The notes under the pieces are model-generated. The model searched no databases and was not told the origin of the DNA. It saw nothing but the letters and a program-made list of their open reading frames with translations. From Armatimonadota bacterium (lineage in GTDB: Bacteria; Armatimonadota; UBA5829): 11,823 nt of DNA. The position numbers and the translations under genes are program-made. The stretch is taken from NCBI GenBank assembly GCA_023474015.1, contig JAMCYN010000112.1, positions 1 to 11,823 of the forward strand, given 5' to 3'. Numbering within the stretch: the first letter of the stretch is position 1; each line of letters begins with the position of its first letter. Shown piece after piece: positions 7,081 through 11,823 of this stretch.

Positions 7081-8253
7081 GTGAGTATGGCAGACTATAT
7101 GGAACCACTATCTGAAATGATGTCGCGAATCAGGACGGGCATAAGCCTGGCGAAGTGTCGCAAGTGCGGTTGCATGGCAAAAGCGCTTGACATGGCGGAA
7201 GCTCTAGCCGTGAAGACCGGGGCGAACGAGGTAATGACGGCAGTACGCGACTGCAAGCAGCAGATGGAACCGATCTCCTATGAGTGCCTCGGATGTAAGA
7301 GATGCTGGGGTGCCGAAGCGGCGAACCTCGCTTACGCAGCGGGTGCTGATCCGGAGTCCCTATGCTGCGACTCAGCGCGGAACGAGCGCCGACGAGTCTG
7401 GCCTGTAGTCGCCGGGGATTATATGATCGGCAGCGCTAATGCACGAGTCGCCGTTTGTACGCTGAGTAACGCTCAGCTACCTGCCGAGATCGTCGACATA
7501 GCCGGTGGTACGGTCGCAATAGCAGGCAAGTGCGAGACGGAGAACATCGGGGTTGAGAAGATAGTCCTGAACATCGTCTCGAATCCGAAGATTCGCTGGC
7601 TTATCCTCTGTGGCACGGACGCCGAGGGCCACTGGCCCGGCAGCGCTATCTTGAAGCTCAAGGAATTCGGTGTGGACACCGGGATGAAAGTCTTGAACAC
7701 TGGCGCTCGCAGGCCGGTATTGAAGAACCTGTCGCTGGTCGAGGTGTCACGGTTCCGCGAACAGATTGAGGTCGTAAGCAGAATCGGCAGCGCCAATCCA
7801 GGTGAGATCGCGGCGCTCACGACGGAACTGGCGGGTCGAGAACTGCCGAGATTGCCTGACTGGAAACTTGAGTCCCGCCAAGTGCCACATATTACCGCAA
7901 GGCCACCGGAAAACCTGAAGCTGGACAAAGCTGGGTTCTTCGTAGTGATCCCTGATCGGACAAATGGCGTCATCGCCTGTGAGCACTATTCTTGCGATGG
8001 GGTACTTATGACAGTCATCAATGGGAAAAGCGCTGATATGATCGCCTCCACCGTTGTAGAAATGGGACTTATCAGCCAGCTCGACCACGCAGCATACCTT
8101 GGGCGAGAGCTTACCAAGGCAGAGATGTCACTGAAGCTGGGGATAGAATATGTCCAGGATAGAGCACTCGGAGATTTGCCCGAGGAGTGCGAGAAAAAGA
8201 ACAGCGACGAAGGTGATTGCTCCACTGGCCGTGGATGCAGTAGCTGCCATTGA
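7081..8253 (+). CDS. Three-part protein: Cys-rich region, MtrA-like corrinoid domain and DUF4346-like domain
   Basis: A 390-residue protein with a composite layout. Residues 20-100 are Cys-rich: CRKCGC (26-31), C58, CLGCKRC (69-75) and CC (95-96), suggesting an Fe-S cluster or metal site. Residues 106-235 repeat the MtrA pattern: WPVVAGDYMIGS, ETENIGVEK (152-160), NIVSNPKIRWLILCG (164-178), EGHWPGS (182-188) and SRFREQIEVV. H184 is a candidate cobalt ligand. Residues 283-360 resemble DUF4346: FFVVIPDRTNGVIACEHY, then VINGKSADMI and LDHAAYLGRELTKAE. The tail ends in GRGCSSCH. The start may be GTG 7081 or ATG 7087, as ribosome sites are weak for both; numbering here uses 7081. It follows arsM by 20 bases. 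A cobamide-dependent methyl step tied to arsenic or folate is plausible but unproven. Confidence 0.83.
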   Translation: MSMADYMEPLSEMMSRIRTGISLAKCRKCGCMAKALDMAEALAVKTGANEVMTAVRDCKQQMEPISYECLGCKRCWGAEAANLAYAAGADPESLCCDSARNERRRVWPVVAGDYMIGSANARVAVCTLSNAQLPAEIVDIAGGTVAIAGKCETENIGVEKIVLNIVSNPKIRWLILCGTDAEGHWPGSAILKLKEFGVDTGMKVLNTGARRPVLKNLSLVEVSRFREQIEVVSRIGSANPGEIAALTTELAGRELPRLPDWKLESRQVPHITARPPENLKLDKAGFFVVIPDRTNGVIACEHYSCDGVLMTVINGKSADMIASTVVEMGLISQLDHAAYLGRELTKAEMSLKLGIEYVQDRALGDLPEECEKKNSDEGDCSTGRGCSSCH

Positions 8254-8265
8254 AAGGACAACACA

Positions 8266-8766
8266 ATGAATAACACCGAGTGTTCCGGGGAGCGTCGTTC
8301 AGGCCTCAATGTCTGGCCACCTATAGCGTTCGCCGTCGCGGTCGGCGTGCATCTCCTGGTAAAATACAAGGCCGGGCTGCCTGCAGAGAACTGCGCCCTC
8401 CAAGTCTGGCATCCACCGGCCAACTGGTTTGCCAGTTACGTCAGGTCGCAGGACTATTTCCTCAGTTTTTCCTACGGCCTTGCAGCAGGGTTTGCCGCAT
8501 ACGCATTTTCATTCTGGGCAGCCAACAGGCGCGCTGCGGCGGTTGGCGGCATTGGCGGCGTATCTCTGGCGGGGATCATCTGGGGCGCCGGTTGTTTCCT
8601 CACGGGTTGCTGCGGTTCACCGATGCTTGGCGTTTACGCCTCGATCCTCGGCACGAGAGCAACGTGGTTTGGGAAGCCCCTCACCGCCGTCTTCACGCTG
8701 CTATCTGTCATCCTTGGCTACGTAATGATTCGTCGGAAGATATGCACGGGCTGTTGCCGTGGCTAG
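8266..8766 (+). CDS. Cys-rich four-helix membrane protein of unknown function
   Basis: A 166-residue inner-membrane protein with four predicted hydrophobic helices at about 17-34, 63-86, 92-113 and 138-156. The third helix runs into GAGCFLTGCCGSPMLG (107-122), with C110, C114 and C115 at a membrane edge, and the C terminus is KICTGCCRG (158-166). C6 and C43 add further thiols. Paired cysteines at a helix end recall mercury and organometal uptake proteins such as MerT, but the sequence does not match that family well enough to claim it. AAAGGA at 8253-8258 supports the ATG, and the gene begins 12 bases after the previous stop. As the last gene of unit 1, it may transport an arsenic species or relay thiol electrons across the membrane; both are guesses. 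Confidence 0.8.
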   Translation: MNNTECSGERRSGLNVWPPIAFAVAVGVHLLVKYKAGLPAENCALQVWHPPANWFASYVRSQDYFLSFSYGLAAGFAAYAFSFWAANRRAAAVGGIGGVSLAGIIWGAGCFLTGCCGSPMLGVYASILGTRATWFGKPLTAVFTLLSVILGYVMIRRKICTGCCRG

Positions 8767-8915
8767 GTGTTTAAGCAATGCAGGGGTGAGCTCCATCGGG
8801 TGTTTGGCCGCAAGCTGCCGAGGGTATAGAAATTCGAATCTTGAACCGACCGGCCGACCCACAAAAGCGCCCGCGCCGGCCCCTTGACATTGGAGAACCG
8901 CAGAGCGTATAGCTG

Positions 8916-8924
8916 TGGTATAAT
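8916..8924 (+). promoter_or_regulatory. Extended -10 promoter of the second ars unit
   Basis: TGGTATAAT gives a TG-n extended element followed by a perfect -10 hexamer (8919-8924). Its expected start point, near 8931, leaves a short leader before arsR2 at 8976. A TTGACA at 8884-8889 is 29 bases upstream of this -10, too far to pair with it. It could pair with TATAGC at 8908-8913 as a second, overlapping promoter with an 18-base spacer. Confidence 0.75.
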
Positions 8925-8954
8925 ATATCAATGGAACTTATTTAGTTGATCTAT
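8923..8954 (+). promoter_or_regulatory. Probable ArsR operator (imperfect inverted repeat)
   Basis: ATATATCAAT (8923-8932) and GTTGATCTAT (8945-8954) are inverted-repeat arms matching at eight of ten positions around a 12-base spacer. ATCAA...TTGAT cores are typical of ArsR/SmtB operators. The dyad overlaps the -10 element and the expected transcription start, where repressor binding would block polymerase. Autoregulation by the adjacent ArsR is the natural reading. Confidence 0.68.
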
Positions 8955-8975
8955 CGTTAAATACGGAGGGGGCAA

Positions 8976-9377
8976 ATGGACTTGCTAACCACAAACACTG
9001 AGTTGGTGGAACACCGCCCGGTTCTCGAGTTGAGCAGAACCGAATACATTGCCGAGGGCTTCAGGGCGCTTGGAGACCCGCACAGGCTCAAGATACTTCA
9101 CTTGCTGCTGACCTGCGGAGAGATGTGTGTGTGCGAGACTGTGCTCGCGCTGGAGATATCTCAGTCGAATCTTTCATTTCACTTGAAGACGCTTAAACAA
9201 GCGGGCTTCATAAAGGCGAGGAAGTCCGGTAGGTGGATGTACTACTCGCTAAGCCGACCTGCCTTCGAGCAGTTCCTTGGGGTATTCGGCGGAGTGTTCG
9301 ACCTGGAGAAGTGGCCTGATAGACCACAATGCACGTCCTGTGACGATACAAGGGAGAATAGTAATGCGAGCAACTAA
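8976..9377 (+). CDS. arsR: ArsR-family repressor (second, divergent copy)
   Basis: A 133-residue winged-helix repressor with a 20-residue N-terminal extension compared with the first copy. The fold starts at EGFRALGDPHRLKILHLL (27-44). The sensor site is GEMCVCE with C51 and C53, and the recognition helix region is SQSNLSFHLKTLKQAG (62-77). A C-terminal pair C119 and C122 (CTSC) could add ligands, a feature seen in some ArsR variants with C-terminal binding sites. It differs clearly from the first ArsR outside the core, so the two may answer different arsenic species or concentrations. It follows its own promoter and operator dyad, has a strong ribosome site, and overlaps the next gene by 14 bases. 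Confidence 0.95.
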   Translation: MDLLTTNTELVEHRPVLELSRTEYIAEGFRALGDPHRLKILHLLLTCGEMCVCETVLALEISQSNLSFHLKTLKQAGFIKARKSGRWMYYSLSRPAFEQFLGVFGGVFDLEKWPDRPQCTSCDDTRENSNASN

Positions 9378-10239
9378 GATTGCCTATGTCGCCGTTGCGG
9401 TGGTGATTGCCTCGGTGGCGGTTATTGGACTAGCCAAGACAAGAAACGGAGCGGTCGAAAAGGATGATGCTCAGACATCCCGCGCAGTGGATGCGGCGTC
9501 CGCTGTCGTGGAGAAACCTGCAAGTAAGCCAGAGCCTGCGGCGTCCAAGCCGTCCTCGGCGGAAGCGGCTATAAGCGCAGCCGCGAAACAGAACCGCTAC
9601 GTGTTCGTTACATTCTACCGGAAGAACGACGACGCCAGCAAGAAGATGCTAACGGCGATGAAGTCGGCTCAAGGCAAGCTCTCCCATCGCGCCGACTTCG
9701 TCAGTGTTGATGTAGGTGACGCCGTCCAGCAAGATATCGTCTCACGATATGGCGCTGACCGGTCCCCGATACCGTTGACTCTAGTGGTCGCTCCAAATGG
9801 GGCGGTTACGGCAGGCTTCCCAAACGAGATCAAGAAAACCGACTTCTCGGCTGTATTCCTTTCAGATGGCATGGCAAGTGTCATTAAGGTGTTGCAGGAC
9901 CGCAAGCTCGCAGCCGTATGCGTCCAAGGTTCAAGCACAAGAAACAATAAGAAAAGCCTGGCCACTGCGGAGGAACTCAAGGCTGATCCCGCGCTCGGCG
10001 GCGCTGTCGAGATAGTGAGGATCGACCCGTCGGATCGCTCAGAGTCCAGATTGATGAAAGAGTGCAAAGTCGATGTTCACTCTACCAGTGCCCAACTGTT
10101 GGTGCTTGCCCCCCCAGGCAAGTTAGTCGGCAAGTTCGACGGCACTGCCACTAAGGACACCATCATGGCCAGCCTGAAGAGTTCACTTGGTGGCGGTGGC
10201 TGCGGCGGTGGCAGTTGCGGCCCGAGCGGATGTCCGTAG
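9364..10239 (+). CDS. Exported or membrane-anchored tandem thioredoxin-fold protein without CxxC, Gly/Cys tail (paralogue 1)
   Basis: 291 residues. An N-terminal hydrophobic segment (about 6-23) with no clear cleavage site acts as a signal or anchor, followed by an Ala/Pro/Lys-rich linker (30-66). Residues 67-170 look like a thioredoxin fold: RYVFVTFYRKND, DFVSVDVGD, then SPIPLTLVVAPNGAVTAGF with a probable cis-Pro at 137. The usual CxxC position is replaced by NDDASKK. Residues 180-272 look like a second, degenerate thioredoxin fold with C186 (AAVCVQ), C234 (MKEC) and LLVLAPPGKLVGKFDG. The chain ends in a Gly/Cys tail with C280, C285 and C290. GGGAGAA precedes the ATG, which lies inside the arsR2 end. 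A longer frame upstream would overlap arsR2 and is rejected. No named family is recognised; a thiol or arsenite binding role outside the cytoplasm is inferred. Confidence 0.82.
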   Translation: MRATKIAYVAVAVVIASVAVIGLAKTRNGAVEKDDAQTSRAVDAASAVVEKPASKPEPAASKPSSAEAAISAAAKQNRYVFVTFYRKNDDASKKMLTAMKSAQGKLSHRADFVSVDVGDAVQQDIVSRYGADRSPIPLTLVVAPNGAVTAGFPNEIKKTDFSAVFLSDGMASVIKVLQDRKLAAVCVQGSSTRNNKKSLATAEELKADPALGGAVEIVRIDPSDRSESRLMKECKVDVHSTSAQLLVLAPPGKLVGKFDGTATKDTIMASLKSSLGGGGCGGGSCGPSGCP

Positions 10240-10296
10240 ACCAAAGCATTCCATGCGAGAACCACTTGATCAGAACACCATTCAAATCACACAACC

Positions 10297-10301
10297 GGAG
10301 G
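10297..10301 (+). promoter_or_regulatory. Ribosome binding site that sets the paralogue 2 start at 10310
   Basis: GGAGG lies eight bases before the ATG at 10310. The in-frame ATG at 10304 is only two bases away from it, and farther upstream starts overlap the preceding gene. Confidence 0.7.
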
Positions 10302-10309
10302 AAATGACA

Positions 10310-11095
10310 ATGCGAATGAACAGAATCGTCGGAATTGCCGCAACGGTGGCAGTCATCATCGGAGCAGCCTGCTCAGCGCCCGGGGCAAAGGCCGCGACCA
10401 AGGCATCGCCTGCTGAGACAGCGATCCAAGCAGCCGCAAGGCAGAACCGCTATGCACTCGTAACATTCTACAAGAAGAATGACTCAGCAAGCACGAAAAT
10501 GCTGGCGGAGGCAAAGAAGCTGCATGCCAAGTATTCCAGCCGCGCCAACTTTGTCAGCGCCGATGTTGGCAATGCCGTCCACCAGGAACTCATTTCCCGG
10601 TACGGTGCGGATCGCTCGCCTGTGCCTCTGACCCTCGTGATTGCTCCCAACGGAGCCGTTACCGCCGGATATCCCAATGAGATCAAGAAGACAGATATTT
10701 CGGATGCATTTGTTTCCAGCGGGATGGCTGAAGTGTTGAAAGTGCTCCAGAGTGGCAAGCTGGCGGCAGTCTGTCTGCAGAATTCCAAGACTAAGCACAA
10801 CCGAGAAAGCCTTGCGGCGGCGGAAGGTTTGAACACGCAAGCCCAGTTGCGCGGCGCGGTGGAAGTTGTCAAGATCGACCCGTCGGATCGCTCAGAGGCA
10901 AAGTTCATCCAGACGTGCAAGGCGGATGCTGGCTCAGACAGTGCGCAGATCGTGATCATTGCTCCACCCGGTAGAGTAGTTGGCAAATTCGACGGCACCG
11001 CTACTGCCGACTCAATGACTGCCACTCTCATGAAGTCGCTTGGCGGCGGCTGCGGCGGCGGAAGCTGCGCACCGGGCGCATGCGGTCCCAAGTGA
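10310..11095 (+). CDS. Exported tandem thioredoxin-fold protein without CxxC, Gly/Cys tail (paralogue 2)
   Basis: 261 residues, paralogous to the preceding gene product. A typical signal peptide is visible (MRMNRIVGIAATVAVIIG...). Cleavage after AKA (residue 28) is likely, though C21 in GAAC is a weak lipobox alternative. Residues 35-140 form the first thioredoxin-like domain (RYALVTFYKKND, SPVPLTLVIAPNGAVTAGY), again with no CxxC. Residues 150-242 form the second, with C155 (AAVCLQ) and C203 (QTC) conserved with the paralogue. The tail is GGGCGGGSCAPGACGPK (C248, C253, C258). Compared with paralogue 1 it lacks the long Ala/Pro linker and is more clearly secreted. The conserved set is therefore two domain cysteines plus three tail cysteines, which argues for thiol function rather than dithiol oxidoreductase activity. 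Function is unknown. Confidence 0.83.
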   Translation: MRMNRIVGIAATVAVIIGAACSAPGAKAATKASPAETAIQAAARQNRYALVTFYKKNDSASTKMLAEAKKLHAKYSSRANFVSADVGNAVHQELISRYGADRSPVPLTLVIAPNGAVTAGYPNEIKKTDISDAFVSSGMAEVLKVLQSGKLAAVCLQNSKTKHNRESLAAAEGLNTQAQLRGAVEVVKIDPSDRSEAKFIQTCKADAGSDSAQIVIIAPPGRVVGKFDGTATADSMTATLMKSLGGGCGGGSCAPGACGPK

Positions 11096-11123
11096 GGCAA
11101 ACTGCCTAAGGAGGAATTTGACG

Positions 11124-11738
11124 ATGAAGACAAGGTCTTGGATGGTCCTGACAGTGGCGGTTCTTGCGGTCGGAACCGCAACCGGATTCTGGGTCCACGC
11201 CGGCGCTAAGCCACGGATCGCCCAGAAAGATCAGGTTGAGCTGAAGACTTTAACAGTTAAGTGGCAGCGTCTGGTTGGTGATACCGGACAGACTTGCGAC
11301 CGGTGCGGGAGCACCCAGGATGAAGTACGCGAAGCATATGCGTTGCTCCGCAAGTCGCTGGCTCCGCTGGGCATCGATGTTGTACTCGAAGAGAAGGCAC
11401 TCGACAAAGCCACGGCAGCTAAGGACATCGCCGAGTCCAACCGTATATGGGTTGCCGACAAGCCAATCGAGGCATGGCTCGGCGCGACATCCGGCACAAG
11501 CGACTGCTCAAGTTGTGGATCGATAGTTGGCGCAAAGAGCGCTTGCAGAACTGTAGTGGTAGGCCGGAACGCTTACGAGTCAATCCCTTCGGCACTAATC
11601 GTGAAGGCCGGGCTCCTTGCCGCTGCGGAGATTGTCGGTGCCGAGGCGGCGCAGCCGGGCATCAAGAATGTGCCCTTGTCCGGTGTCCAGACGATCACGG
11701 ATGGCACAAGCGGGACTGGAGGCTGCCGTGGTCAATAG
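11124..11738 (+). CDS. Exported DUF2703-family protein
   Basis: 204 residues with an N-terminal signal or anchor (hydrophobic about 7-24) and a DUF2703-like body (42-170). The visible pattern is LTVKWQRLV, TCDRCGST (C58, C61), LAPLGIDVVLEEKAL, ESNRIWVADKPIEAWLGA, DCSSCG (C128, C131), SACRTV (C141) and NAYESIPSALIVKAGL. DUF2703 proteins are commonly met near arsenic genes but have no established reaction. The CxxC pair and the IDVVLEE strand suggest a thioredoxin-like thiol protein. The C terminus GTGGCRGQ again places a Cys next to the end. AAGGAGGAA (11108-11116) gives a clear start. It follows paralogue 2 by 28 bases and completes a run of three secreted Cys proteins under the second ArsR. 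Confidence 0.86.
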   Translation: MKTRSWMVLTVAVLAVGTATGFWVHAGAKPRIAQKDQVELKTLTVKWQRLVGDTGQTCDRCGSTQDEVREAYALLRKSLAPLGIDVVLEEKALDKATAAKDIAESNRIWVADKPIEAWLGATSGTSDCSSCGSIVGAKSACRTVVVGRNAYESIPSALIVKAGLLAAAEIVGAEAAQPGIKNVPLSGVQTITDGTSGTGGCRGQ

Positions 11739-11762
11739 TAACAAGGAGGCGACAGGCACCTA

Positions 11763-11823
11763 ATGAGAAAAATCGACATAATACTCAAGGAGCTCTGCGA
11801 GCGCAAGAGTCAGTTGATAACAA
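11763..11823 (+). CDS. Start of a further gene, cut by the window end
   Basis: Only 20 codons are visible, MRKIDIILKELCERKSQLIT, after which the window ends. GGAGG at 11745-11749 is 13 bases upstream, longer than usual. The short amphipathic start, with a Cys, fits many helical or winged-helix proteins; no family can be assigned. It continues unit 2 in the same direction, 24 bases after the DUF2703 gene. Confidence 0.5.
   Translation, partial: MRKIDIILKELCERKSQLIT

Larger units (their letters stand above)
8767..8975. other. Intergenic region separating the two ars units
   Basis: This is the only sizeable gap (209 bases). Its second half holds the promoter and operator of unit 2, then GGAGGGGG (8965-8972) before the arsR2 start. 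In the first half I see GC-rich partial dyads, for example CCGGC at 8850-8854 with GCCGG at 8875-8879, but no stem followed by a T-run. Termination of unit 1 here is therefore not demonstrated. Confidence 0.6.
9364..11095 (+). repeat. Tandem gene duplication of the thioredoxin-fold protein
   Basis: The two adjacent genes encode clear paralogues, about two thirds identical by eye over the first thioredoxin domain and with the same Gly/Cys tail plan. DNA identity is patchy, with a longest exact match seen of 25 bases (10020-10044 and 10873-10897), so the duplication is not recent. Confidence 0.85.

Noticed and set aside
8821..8850. tRNA-like T-loop (TTCGAAT) in the intergenic gap
   Set aside because: The flanking five-base stems do not pair, and no acceptor, D or anticodon arm can be built around it. 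It is a chance palindrome.
8884..8924. TTGACA plus TATAAT read as one promoter
   Set aside because: The spacer is 29 bases, far beyond the usual 16-19. The TATAAT is better explained as an extended -10, and TTGACA may pair only with the weaker TATAGC at 8908.
9277..9363. Upstream extension of the first thioredoxin-fold gene to an ATG at 9277
   Set aside because: It would overlap arsR2 by 101 bases and place the signal segment inside the protein. The ATG at 9364 has a ribosome site and puts the hydrophobic segment at the N terminus.
10187..10309. Upstream extension of the second thioredoxin-fold gene to an ATG at 10187
   Set aside because: The added residues read the neighbour's Gly/Cys tail in another frame, and the signal peptide begins naturally at 10310 after GGAGG.
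1..11823. Mobile element or CRISPR array
   Set aside because: No transposase, integrase, terminal inverted repeat or regularly spaced short repeat was seen. The only large repeat is the paralogous gene pair.

Overview
The window holds a dense, one-strand gene cluster for handling arsenic (and probably other thiophilic metals) in a bacterium. Bacterial origin is supported by strong GGAGG-type Shine-Dalgarno sites before nearly every gene, an extended -10 promoter, TTG start use and short or overlapping gene spacing. Base composition is moderately GC-rich throughout. I cannot name the phylum. Soluble MtrA-like corrinoid domains and a DUF4346-like domain hint at an anaerobic or subsurface lineage, but that is inference. 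No RNA gene, insertion sequence, integrase or CRISPR array was seen.

Unit 1 (about 6-8766, all + strand) encodes: ArsR repressor; thioredoxin-type ArsC arsenate reductase; a soluble MtrA-like (methyl-H4MPT:CoM methyltransferase subunit A) protein; the ACR3 arsenite efflux carrier; a 56-residue Lys/Cys peptide; a P1B metal ATPase lacking its usual N-terminal metal-binding domain; a tandem universal stress protein; a small AhpD/CMD-like CxxC protein; ArsM arsenite methyltransferase; a three-part protein (Cys-rich region, MtrA domain, DUF4346-like domain); and a Cys-rich four-helix membrane protein. The upstream promoter lies outside the window. Gaps are at most about 90 bases, so one long transcript is likely.

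Unit 2 (8976 to the window end) follows a 209-base gap containing an extended -10 promoter with an overlapping dyad typical of ArsR/SmtB operators. It encodes a second, different ArsR, two tandemly duplicated exported thioredoxin-fold proteins with Gly/Cys tails and no CxxC, an exported DUF2703 protein, and the start of another gene.

The recognised core is standard: ArsC reduces arsenate, ACR3 exports arsenite, and ArsM methylates arsenite. The unusual part is the rest. Two corrinoid-type MtrA-like proteins sit inside the ars operon, one directly after arsM, which suggests arsenic methyl chemistry linked to a cobamide. In addition, ten or so otherwise unrelated proteins carry Cys-rich extreme ends, as if the cluster shares a common thiol hand-off or metal-tagging device. 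Unit 2 looks like an envelope-facing branch of the same response.
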